Of a stretch of 64,000 nucleotides of DNA, positions 25,713-34,700 are shown piece by piece. Made by a program: the position numbers and the translations under genes. This DNA comes from Actinomyces bovis (GTDB taxonomy: Bacteria > Actinomycetota > Actinomycetes > Actinomycetales > Actinomycetaceae): assembly GCF_900444995.1 (NCBI RefSeq), contig NZ_UAPQ01000001.1, positions 682,001-746,000 on the forward strand, read 5' to 3'. Each line of letters opens with the position of its first letter. Position 1 is the first letter of the stretch. Under the pieces are notes generated by a model that was not told the DNA's origin, ran no database searches, and worked only from the letters and a program-made list of their open reading frames with translations.

Positions 25713-26953
25713 CTCTCCACCGCAATGAGGCGCTCGCCCATGCGGATCATGGCCCCCTCCAACAGGAGAGCAGCCTCCTTGGGGTCAAGTTCGAGCTCAG
25801 CTCCGTCTGGCATGAGCATCTTGCTTCCATTAGTTGAACCCAGGTCCAGCAAAGTCACGCTCTCAGCGGTAAGCAGCACTCCCAGGTGGCTCTTGGAAAT
25901 ACTCAGCTCTGGGTCACTCACCGCCATAGTCACCGCACCGGCCCACTGACCGCGTGCCTCCGGCTCACGGCCCAAGACGGTACGCCCCTCCCCCAGGACC
26001 AACTGTTGGCCGGTGTCTACGCGAAGTACTAGCTGCAGCGGGGCTACCGTCGGGCCAGGAGTTGTGCTCGGTGCCGCGCTTGGCGCAGGAACCGATGGAG
26101 CGCTGGTCACGGCAGGAGCTGCCGCAGCAGCCGCAGGCGCCGTCGGTTCTGGTGTAGCCACCGGTGACTCGCCGCCAGTGCTCCAAGGCACCGCAGTGAT
26201 GATCCCTTCCGTAGCTGCCAAGCCCGCTCCCGCAGAGGTGCTTGCACCTGGCGTAGCAGAACTATCGGGCATTGGCGTCACACTGCTGGTAGGCGCGAAC
26301 ATAGGCGAATCTGTCGGAGCGGGAGCCGTCTGGGAAGCTGGCATTGGGATGCCCCGGATCATGCCGGGGGCTTGTACCGTGATAGTTGCCCCCAAGGCCT
26401 CGTCTGGATCGACATCCTTGGCCGCAGGTTCCGCCTCGGGCAGTTTCTTGGCCAGCGGATCCCTGCCAGCACGCAGGTCCAGAACTACCACCCCAGCGGT
26501 GCGGTCATACCAGTTGCGCCCCTGGCCATCGGGACGCAGCAGGATTACAAGCGTGGCAATACCCAGCGTCGCTGAGCCGATCAGGCCCGCCAGTATGTAC
26601 CAGATGAGGCTGCGCCCACAGGGGGACCCGGCAGTGTCTCGGTTGACCATGCGCGTGGCCAGCAGGGCATAGCCAGGAGTCTGTCCCTTAAACCAAAGCC
26701 AGATGATGTAGGCCAAAGACAAGGCCAACGCCACCAGCCCGGGCACCGGCAAAAGCGTAGCGTCCACCCGCTCGGGCTTGGTACCAGCTAACAACTGCCG
26801 AATGATGCCCGCCCAAGCCGCCGCGGTAACCGCCCCCAGCACGATGGTCATAATCAGGCCGTCAAGCAGCAAAGCCCCCAGGCGCTTACCGGGGCTGGCG
26901 GCCACCGTACCGTCCAAAGGCGTGGGAGCGGCGCTCTTGCGGCGTGCCATCAC
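25709..26953 (-). CDS. RDD-family membrane protein with C-terminal FHA domain
   Basis: 414 residues. An RDD-type membrane domain occupies about 20-155 (SPGKRLGALLLDGLIM, then KGQTPGYALLATRMV), with at least three helices. A Pro/Ala/Thr-rich linker follows, then an FHA domain at about 310-410 (TVLGREPEARGQ, SKSHLGVLL, DLGSTNGSK). GTG at 26953 or ATG at 26950 may be the start; both overlap the stop of the transglutaminase-like gene. The RDD part is of unknown activity. The FHA part would tether the protein to phosphorylated partners at the membrane. Confidence 0.88.
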   Translation of the reverse strand: MMARRKSAAPTPLDGTVAASPGKRLGALLLDGLIMTIVLGAVTAAAWAGIIRQLLAGTKPERVDATLLPVPGLVALALSLAYIIWLWFKGQTPGYALLATRMVNRDTAGSPCGRSLIWYILAGLIGSATLGIATLVILLRPDGQGRNWYDRTAGVVVLDLRAGRDPLAKKLPEAEPAAKDVDPDEALGATITVQAPGMIRGIPMPASQTAPAPTDSPMFAPTSSVTPMPDSSATPGASTSAGAGLAATEGIITAVPWSTGGESPVATPEPTAPAAAAAAPAVTSAPSVPAPSAAPSTTPGPTVAPLQLVLRVDTGQQLVLGEGRTVLGREPEARGQWAGAVTMAVSDPELSISKSHLGVLLTAESVTLLDLGSTNGSKMLMPDGAELELDPKEAALLLEGAMIRMGERLIAVER

Positions 26954-29397
26954 TTGTCTCCAAACCTTGAGCTATTGGATTTGCCTGCATTGCTCTTCTT
27001 GGCGGCCATACTGCCAGGCTGACGGCGCTGAGACACGGACTTCGCAGCCAACTTTTGAGGCCGCGTCTGAACGCCGCGCCCAGAACTGTGCCGCAAGGAG
27101 GTCAGGGAGACCCGCGCACGAAGGCGACGACGTCTGGTGGTCTGCTTACGCATGCCCCGCAGCACCTGCTCCATGGTCTGCCAGGAGTTTTCAGCCTCCG
27201 CAGGGGCTGGTGCAACACCAGAAAAGACGGCGCCGTCTACATTTTGTGCTAGCGCCTCCATACTGCCGGGCTTGGCCACTGGCCGGAAAGTGGGCTTCAG
27301 CGCCTCCCCATTCAAGGCCGCCATGGCGCTGGCTTGCTCAGCGCGCGGCACGGTGAGCGGCACATTCAGGCGCAGGTCTCGGGCCTGATCCACTAGTTCA
27401 TCCCAAGCTCCGGTGACCCGCGCTAGGGGCTCCTTTGCCCGGCGGCGACGTCGACGTCGCCAAGCCTTAATGGCCATGACTGTCAAGAATGGCGCCAGCA
27501 CTAGGAGCGTCCCGCCAACCACCTTCAGCCCCAGCAGAACCCAGGGCCACCAGTTATAAGGCTCCTTTTTCTCGTCCTGCTGGTCGTCGTCGATATCAGG
27601 GTTAAGGTCCGCAGGATGCTGGGGCGGCACAGGCGGCTGGATCACCTGCGGCCGGGGGTTGGGTTTAGGCTCCGGCAGCTCCGTCTGAGGCTTCTTGTCA
27701 CGTGGCGGGGTGGGGTCAAAGGCCACCCAGCCGGTGCCAGAGAAGGACACCTCCACCCAGGCGTGGGCATTGGTACCGGTCATCTCTACGGGCCCTGGGG
27801 TGTAGCTGTCCGGGTAGAAGCCCAGCACCACGCGGGCCGGGTACCCAGCTTGACGGGCCATCAGTGCCATAGCGACGGCGTACTGCTCATCGTCACCAAC
27901 CATGAGCCGAGCCGGGTCCAGGAACTTGGACAGGCGAGCTGCCGAGTGACTGGCCAAAGAGAGGTTGTCTGAGCCATCCGAGTAGAAACCCTTGGTGGAG
28001 AAGGCCTGGGCCATGGCCCGGATGGCCTCCACTCCACCTTTGGCCTCACCTAAGAACTCCGGCAGGCGCTGGCCCACTTGCTCAGGAATCTCCTTGTCAG
28101 CGGGAGCGGCGTACTGGCTGAAAGATTTCCCCGTGAGCTGCGAATCGCTCCACACCTTTGGCATGACCGCCTCCACCGTGTAGGTGTCCCCCTTTGTGAG
28201 CCCGCGGGTGGTCAGAGCCGTCTGTAACTTGGAGGAGTAGTAGAGGGTGTCTTTGATCGTGGCGGCTCCCGGAGAAGTGACCTCTAGCTTGCGCAATTCG
28301 CCACCGCCCGGGATCCAGTAACCGGTGTAGTCCTTAACCGCGATGCTCAGGGTGGTGATCTCGGCGCCGTCGGGCAGGGGATCATCAGAAACGGTGGAGC
28401 CGACGCGGTGGAAACCCTCGCCACTGCCGGTGTCCCCCACCCGCATAACCACGCCGTCGTAGGTGTCCAGGGTGGCCAGGCGAAGGCGCTGATCCTTCTG
28501 CAAGCCCTCCACGGTGAACAGGACGGCGTCCTTCTTGTCGTCCATCCAGTAGCGGTAGCTGGTCAGGGGCGAGGCGTAGCTACTTAAATCCAACGGCGGG
28601 GTGACGTGGTCACGCAGCACCGCCCGGTGCCCTTGTGGGTCCAACTGCGCTGCCCCCATCGCCCCGACTCCAGCTGCAAGGGCCAGTACTACGACGCCGC
28701 CAGCGGTGGCCCGGGCCTTGCGCAGCCTTGAGGTGGCGGTAGCCGCAGTCGCTCCTGCACTGGTGATGCCGGCAGCGGCGGCGCTACGACGTCGCTGCGC
28801 CAACCAGGCACCCCACAACAGGGCGGTAACAGCGGCGGCCGTGCCGAGGTACCGGCCCCAGGGGGCGTTTTGGGAACCCCAAGCGACTCCGATCAGGGCC
28901 AGCGCTACGACTGGCACGAGCGCCCAGCCCTGACGCCGGCTGCGCAGGGCGATAGTTATGGCCACTACGGAGCCCAGGAGCCCAGACATGAAGGGCACGA
29001 TTGCAGGGCCAGCAAAGGTGGCCGCCGGTGGGGTAAGTGTTAGCAGGTCCTTCCAAGCCTGGGTTGCCCCAACCACCAGGCCTTGCAGGGTGGCCAAAGT
29101 GGGCAGTACCCGGTTGCTCGTGGTGGTGGGCAGAGCCAGCGGGCCTCCACCGAGCAGGTAGACCACCACTACGCCCAAGCTGGTCTCCAGGAGGTTCCAG
29201 CGCCAAACCGCCGCCGCAACAGCTACTAATGCGCCCAGCAGCACCCCGCCGGTGGCGGCCAGATAACCACTGTGATCCCCGAAGACCGGGCCGTGAGTAG
29301 CTCCCGCCAGCAACAGCAGGCAGGTAACCACTGCCAAGTCACCGAGGTGAATGCGCCGGGTGCGTGGCTCCCGCAGGGGTGGCGTCGTAGCAGTCAT
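26950..29397 (-). CDS. TgpA-like multi-pass membrane protein with transglutaminase-fold domain
   Basis: 815 residues. N-terminal membrane helices (about 18-215 plus one at about 240) precede an extracellular region with a transglutaminase-like core at about 490-565, then a helix at about 615-640 and a cytoplasmic Lys/Arg-rich tail. In the core, the His (AHAWVEV, about 547) and Asp (FDPTP, about 558) elements are present, but the segment that normally carries the catalytic Cys reads GDDEQYAVAMAL, with Asp where Cys is expected. It may be non-catalytic or use a different chemistry. It overlaps both neighbours by 4 bp. It corresponds to the 'tgm' gene of the PFNA cluster; DUF58, MoxR and TgpA-like genes commonly travel together. 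Confidence 0.9.
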   Translation of the reverse strand: MTATTPPLREPRTRRIHLGDLAVVTCLLLLAGATHGPVFGDHSGYLAATGGVLLGALVAVAAAVWRWNLLETSLGVVVVYLLGGGPLALPTTTSNRVLPTLATLQGLVVGATQAWKDLLTLTPPAATFAGPAIVPFMSGLLGSVVAITIALRSRRQGWALVPVVALALIGVAWGSQNAPWGRYLGTAAAVTALLWGAWLAQRRRSAAAAGITSAGATAATATSRLRKARATAGGVVVLALAAGVGAMGAAQLDPQGHRAVLRDHVTPPLDLSSYASPLTSYRYWMDDKKDAVLFTVEGLQKDQRLRLATLDTYDGVVMRVGDTGSGEGFHRVGSTVSDDPLPDGAEITTLSIAVKDYTGYWIPGGGELRKLEVTSPGAATIKDTLYYSSKLQTALTTRGLTKGDTYTVEAVMPKVWSDSQLTGKSFSQYAAPADKEIPEQVGQRLPEFLGEAKGGVEAIRAMAQAFSTKGFYSDGSDNLSLASHSAARLSKFLDPARLMVGDDEQYAVAMALMARQAGYPARVVLGFYPDSYTPGPVEMTGTNAHAWVEVSFSGTGWVAFDPTPPRDKKPQTELPEPKPNPRPQVIQPPVPPQHPADLNPDIDDDQQDEKKEPYNWWPWVLLGLKVVGGTLLVLAPFLTVMAIKAWRRRRRRRAKEPLARVTGAWDELVDQARDLRLNVPLTVPRAEQASAMAALNGEALKPTFRPVAKPGSMEALAQNVDGAVFSGVAPAPAEAENSWQTMEQVLRGMRKQTTRRRRLRARVSLTSLRHSSGRGVQTRPQKLAAKSVSQRRQPGSMAAKKSNAGKSNSSRFGDK

Positions 29398-30743
29398 AGG
29401 GCCGCCCTCCGCATGGTCTGAGGCAGGGCCTCCAAGGCACCAAGTGTGAACAAGCGCAGCCCGCCAACCTGCGTGGAGCTAAGCGCTGCGTCCTTCTCGA
29501 TCCGTAGCCCAATGGAGTAGGCAGTAGAGGGCAGTTCGCAGTGAGCCCGGTGCAGTTGGACCGCAGGTAAAGCGGCGCCAGTGACCAAGGTGACCACCGA
29601 GGCCTGCGGTACATCTCTGGAGGCCTGGCGCGCCAGAACACTGAGGTCGTTGGTGGTGCGGAGCTGCTCCAACCGGGTGATGGCGTCCAAAGCTCGCATG
29701 GCATTGGGCGCCACAGGCATGCCCGCCTGGGTCACCAGGCTCACTTCACGACCGGCGCGGTAGGCGGCAAGCACCAGGGAGGCGGCGCAAGACACGCCAG
29801 TCTCAAACTCATCTGCGCTGCGCCAGGCCTCGGTATCGAGGTCTAGCACCACCAGCAGATGGGCGCGGCGGGTTTCCTCGAATTGGCGCACCATGAGGCG
29901 GCCGGTGCGGGCGGTGGAGCGCCAGTGGACGTTGCGGCGGTCATCACCTGGTGTGTAGTCACGCAGGGCGTGGAAGGCGACGTCGGAGGAGGACAGCTCC
30001 TGGGTTACGGCGCCCTCATTATCTCGGATGAAGCCGATGGCCTCGGCGTCGATAGTGGTGGTGCGAGGGTGAACAAAAAGCTCCACCGGCTCATTCCAAC
30101 GCTGCTTTCGGCGCAGTAGACCGAGGGGGTCACCGCGCACTGAAGTCACTGGGCCGACGACGATTACGCCGCGTCGGCGCGTGGGGATAGTGAAGACCTC
30201 TTGGTGGCTGGTCTTGCCCGCCAGCCGGGGCACATTGAACACCGCCAGACCGGTGCCCACCGGCAGCTCCACGCTGGCACTGCCAACGCCGCGCGAGGAG
30301 GGATTGCTCAGACGCACCTCACCGAATGCCGCCTCCCCCACGATGACCCGGTTGGCAGCCAGGGACACACCGACGTCGTAGGAGCGTCTGCCGATCACGG
30401 TGGGCAGAGCTAGCAGCAGCATGGTGGCAAGCACCAGGGAAAGGGCCCAGGCTTCCTGCCAGTGGCAGGCAAGGGCCGTGGGCAAGGCGAGCAACAGGGC
30501 TAGCAGGCTCCAACGTCCCAGAGGGGTGATTACGTCACCCACGCGCTCCAGCCAGCGCAGCACCGGACCGGCCACGGGGTTGGCCGCTGCTGTCTGCCTA
30601 AGCGCAGCAACTTGCTGCGCTAGGCGACTCCTCAACACGTTCAGGCGACTGCGTGCCACCGTCTTGAACTGGGAAAGCCAGTTGAGCCGCGCTACGCGTA
30701 TGCGGCGTGGCGGCGTGGGATGGTTGTTGCTCTGCTTGGCCAT
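29394..30743 (-). CDS. DUF58 membrane protein (VWA-like)
   Basis: 449 residues. A basic N-terminus and two membrane helices at about 78-125 are followed by a beta-rich region and the DUF58 signature ALRDYTPGDDRRNVHWRS (about 256-275). DUF58 proteins contain a VWA-like fold and pair with MoxR ATPases, one of which is encoded 28 bp upstream. The stop overlaps the next start (ATGA). The family's biochemical role is still unclear; assembly or maturation of envelope proteins is the common proposal. Confidence 0.93.
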   Translation of the reverse strand: MAKQSNNHPTPPRRIRVARLNWLSQFKTVARSRLNVLRSRLAQQVAALRQTAAANPVAGPVLRWLERVGDVITPLGRWSLLALLLALPTALACHWQEAWALSLVLATMLLLALPTVIGRRSYDVGVSLAANRVIVGEAAFGEVRLSNPSSRGVGSASVELPVGTGLAVFNVPRLAGKTSHQEVFTIPTRRRGVIVVGPVTSVRGDPLGLLRRKQRWNEPVELFVHPRTTTIDAEAIGFIRDNEGAVTQELSSSDVAFHALRDYTPGDDRRNVHWRSTARTGRLMVRQFEETRRAHLLVVLDLDTEAWRSADEFETGVSCAASLVLAAYRAGREVSLVTQAGMPVAPNAMRALDAITRLEQLRTTNDLSVLARQASRDVPQASVVTLVTGAALPAVQLHRAHCELPSTAYSIGLRIEKDAALSSTQVGGLRLFTLGALEALPQTMRRAAL

Positions 30744-30771
30744 GGCTCCGGCGGTTCCTGGGGGCTCCGGT

Positions 30772-31737
30772 TCAGGCGCGGTTCTGTGGGGCCGGCACCT
30801 CAGCGATGGCCTGAGCTACGACGTCACGGGCGGTGTTGCCGGCGAACTCGGCGTCGGGGTCCATAACCAGGCGGTGCGCCCAGACCACCTCAGCCAGGTC
30901 TTTGACGTCTGAGGGCAGGACATAGGGGCGGCCTTGGGCGGCAGCCCAGACTTTGGCGGCCCGAGTCATGCCGATGGCGCCGCGGGTGGACACGCCAATG
31001 CGAGTCTGGGCGGATTCGCGGGTGGCACGGGCGAGCTGCGCAATATAGGCCAGCACGGAACGCTCCACGTGATTCTCGGCAGCTAGGTCCGCCATGGAGG
31101 CGACGGCGTGGGAGGCGATCACTGCCCCTAGCTGCTTGGAGCGGTCCGGGGCGGCTGAACCTGCGAGCACCTCAATGAAAGCTTCTTCTTCCGGGTAGCC
31201 GATGGAGGTTTTCATTAAGAAGCGGTCCAACTGGGCTTCGGGGAGCTTGTAAGTACCGGCCTGCTCCACCGGGTTCTGCGTAGCGATCACCATGAACGGC
31301 CGGCCCGCCTCATGGCGCACCCCATCGACGGTCACCTTGGACTCCTCCATGACCTCCAGCAGCGCTGACTGGGTCTTAGGCGAAGCCCGGTTAATCTCAT
31401 CAGCCAACACAATGGAGGCAAACACCGGACCGGGGTGGAAGTCCCAAGAGCCGGTCTTTTGGTCATAAATGGTCACACCCGTGATGTCTGAGGGCAGCAG
31501 GTCAGGGGTGAACTGGATACGCGAATGACTCCCCTGCACCGTGGCCGCCAAAGCGCGGGCTAAGGCGGTTTTACCGGTGCCGGGGGCGTCTTCCAACAGC
31601 AGGTGGCCTTCAGCCAGCATGGTGGTCAGCGCCAAACGGATGATATCCGTCTTGCCCAGCAACGCCAAACCAACATTGTCAACAATACGGGAGAAGGTGT
31701 CAGCGAACCAGGTCGCGTTCTCCTGGGTCATAGGCAT
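30772..31737 (-). CDS. MoxR-type AAA+ ATPase
   Basis: 321 residues, typical MoxR length. Walker A EDAPGTGKTALARA (about 49-62), Walker B IVLADEINRASPKTQ (about 110-124), sensor and pore region ATQNPVEQAGTYKLPEAQLD (about 151-170). MoxR proteins act as chaperone-like ATPases on VWA-containing partners; here the DUF58 protein and the VWA protein at 1385-4216 are candidates. The ribosome site is weak; ATG at 31731 is an alternative start. Confidence 0.95.
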   Translation of the reverse strand: MPMTQENATWFADTFSRIVDNVGLALLGKTDIIRLALTTMLAEGHLLLEDAPGTGKTALARALAATVQGSHSRIQFTPDLLPSDITGVTIYDQKTGSWDFHPGPVFASIVLADEINRASPKTQSALLEVMEESKVTVDGVRHEAGRPFMVIATQNPVEQAGTYKLPEAQLDRFLMKTSIGYPEEEAFIEVLAGSAAPDRSKQLGAVIASHAVASMADLAAENHVERSVLAYIAQLARATRESAQTRIGVSTRGAIGMTRAAKVWAAAQGRPYVLPSDVKDLAEVVWAHRLVMDPDAEFAGNTARDVVAQAIAEVPAPQNRA

Positions 31738-31787
31738 ATTGCTTGGTCTCTCTATTAGCTCGGTTATCAGGGTGGGAGAGGGCAGGA

Positions 31788-34700
31788 CTATCTGCAGGTG
31801 AACCAGTTCTCACCCACGAAGTCCGAGGAGTCCATGCTCATGAGTCTGCCCTTCCAGTAGCCGTCCCAGTTGGGCTCGCCGTGATAGTTGCCGTTGCCGT
31901 CCACGGGCACGGTGGTGCTCTCCTGATGCCCGGCCCAGTCGCCACTGCAGGTCACGTTGGTATTGGGGGGCCAGCCCTGCAGGTCCACCCCGACCCTCCA
32001 GGCCTTGCGTCCGCTGCAGGCGCCAAAGCTACAGGTCATGTATGCACCTTTGAAGGTGCCGACCTTCCTCGGGTAGCTGGGGGCGGTGGCGCTGGCGCAC
32101 CTGGAGCCGGACCCGAGCTCGGAGGCCGCTACGTTCTGCCCCGGCCGTACCGCGTAGACGCAGAGCTTGCCGGTCCCGCCCTCACCCACGTTGAAGGTTC
32201 TCTCCCCGGAGTCCTGCAGGCCGATCCGCTCAATGGAGCCGTTGGCGTCAACCTCCAGTTCGGAGGTGGCGCCTCCGTCCTTCGCCCCGCTCCAACTGCA
32301 CCGTACCTGCCCCACAGCGCCTGCAGCGCAGCTCACTGCCGGGGAGGTGGGCGGCTCATAGGGGGTGACCGAGCCGACTGTGGCGGCCTGGGAGCAGACG
32401 GTGGAGCCAGTCTTGGTGCCGCAAGCCCGCACGGAGATGGAAGCGGCACTGCCGATGGCCAGCCCGTTGCCGGTCAGGTCATTCATCCCCTTCCATTCGC
32501 TGCCGTTCGCCGACCACTGGACCGTCAGGTCGGAGGCACTCCAGCCATTGCCCTCCTTGGCGGTGGCGGTCAGATTGATGGATGCGCCCTGCCCGGTGGC
32601 TTGCAGTCCGCTGCCGCTGGGAGTCGGCGGCAGGCCCACCACCCAGGCGGAGGTGCTGGTTTCAGCCGAGGTGTGTGTCGCGGGTGCCGCAGTGTCATTG
32701 GTAGCGGTGATCTTGAAAACCACCTGACTGTTGGAGGTGTTCACAGACTCGATTGTCGTGGAGGTAGCACTCTCCACCCGTTTGGAGCCGCCCGGCCAGC
32801 TCAGCGTGTAATAGGCAATATCCCGCCCATTGCCGCCCGCAGCAGTCCAGGAGACATTCACCCGGTCACTGCTGCCACCGGTCCCTAGTGAAGCAGCCTG
32901 TGCCTGCAGCTGAGGCACAGCTTCAGGACGGCCATAGGGGGTCACTGCCTTGGAGGCGCCGGAAATCTTGCTGGTGCCCTTCTTGTTGGTGGCGGTCACG
33001 GTGGCGGTGTAGGCGGCGCCGTTCCTCAGCCCAGTGAAGGTGGCGGAGGTGGTGGTGACCGTCTGTTCTTTCACGCCGTCGGGGCCGGAGAGGTACACGG
33101 TGTAGCCGCTGATCGCCGAGCCCTCATTTTCTGGGGCGGTCCAGTTGAAGGTGGCTTGGTTGTCTCCGGGCGTGCCAGTGGGGGCGGTAACCACCCCCGG
33201 CACCACATCAATATTGGTGGTGGCACTTGCGGAGGCGGGAGAGTCCCCCACCCCGTTCGTGGCGACGACGTGGAAGGTGTGGTCCACACCGTTCTTACGG
33301 CTCTCGATCAGACAGGTGGTGACCTGCCCGCAGGCTTTGGAATCGCCCTGAGTCTCATCAAAGACCGTGAAGCCGCTGATCGGGTCGCCATTCGCTGCGC
33401 CAGCGGACCAGGTGACTGTGGCTGTGCCCGCGGCCGCAGAGGAGGCGGTGACCGCAGTGGGCGCGGCGGGCTTGTCCTTAACCGTCACCTGCACGCTGCC
33501 TTCCACTTCACGTGCGGGATCGTTGGTCTTGTCCCCCAAGCGGAAAGCGACGGTGGTGGTGCCATTGGTTCCCGCCGGTGGCGTGATGCCCAGCTTGGTG
33601 CCCTCCACGGTCACACTGCCAGCGTCTGAAGCCGTAGGAGTGCCCACAACATGTAGCGGCGTATCCGGGAAGGGGTTGGAAGCGGACTGGGCTAAGTCCA
33701 CGCTGACGGTCTTACCGGCGTTGGTGGTCACTGAGATCGGCGAGACCTGGATCCGTTCCTTAGTAGAAGCCACCACAGAAACTTGAGCGGTGCCCGTGGC
33801 GGTGGCACCACCAGCGTCCTTGACCGTGACATTTACTTGGCCCGCTGAGCCTTGCTTGGTGGTGGCATCGGCATTCACAGACAAGGTGGTGCCACTTAGC
33901 GAGGCACTAGCACCGTTGAGTGAGGGCTCGATTGAGTAGGTCATGGAGGAGGGCTCTTCACCGTCAGGATCAGTCACCCATTTGCTCACATCCACCGTCA
34001 CAGCGGCGTCGCCTGCAGCCACCTCAATATTGGTGGGAGTGATAGTGGGCGCTTGGTTGCCTGCTGGCAGCACGGTAATTGGCAGGGTTAGGCTGGCTAC
34101 TCGCCCATCAGAGTCATTGAGGTCCTTGCCATCAGTGACTTCAAAGGTTACTGAGCTGGGGCCGGAGTAGTCCTTGGCCGCCCCAAAGCTCAAGGTAGTG
34201 GCGTCCTTGACCAGCGGAGTGCCGTCCCAGCCCAGCGAGGCAGAAACCTTGGCGGCGTCCGTCAGTTGCACGGAGTGGCCCTCACGGGTGATCACGTAGT
34301 CCGCCAGCGGAATACTTACGCTCTCCCCAGCTTTAACCTGCAACTCCTGGGCTTTGGTCGCATTGATCTCAGGCCCACTGACTTTGGAGCCGGGAACAAA
34401 GACGACGGCGGAGGCAGTCAAGCCATCTGGATCAGTCAAGGTGTAAAGCACATACCGTGCGGTCTCGTTGACCGGGATGGTCAAGGTGCCACCACTGACG
34501 CTCACACCTTCATCCGTGGTGGTCAGCTCGTCGGAGTGGACGTCGCCGTCAGGATCGCTGTCGTTGTCCAGCACGTTCACGCTGACAGCACTGGAATTTG
34601 CGGTGTCTGCGGTCGCCACAATGTCATCCCTCGCAATGGGGGCAAGCAATGGCGCATCGGCAGAGACCACAACTGTCAACAAGCCGGTCACTGGCTCAGA

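Noticed and set aside
21498-30743. Gene overlaps that might indicate frameshifts
   Set aside because: Each junction is an ATGA/GTGA or short overlap with complete domains on both sides, the usual form of translational coupling.
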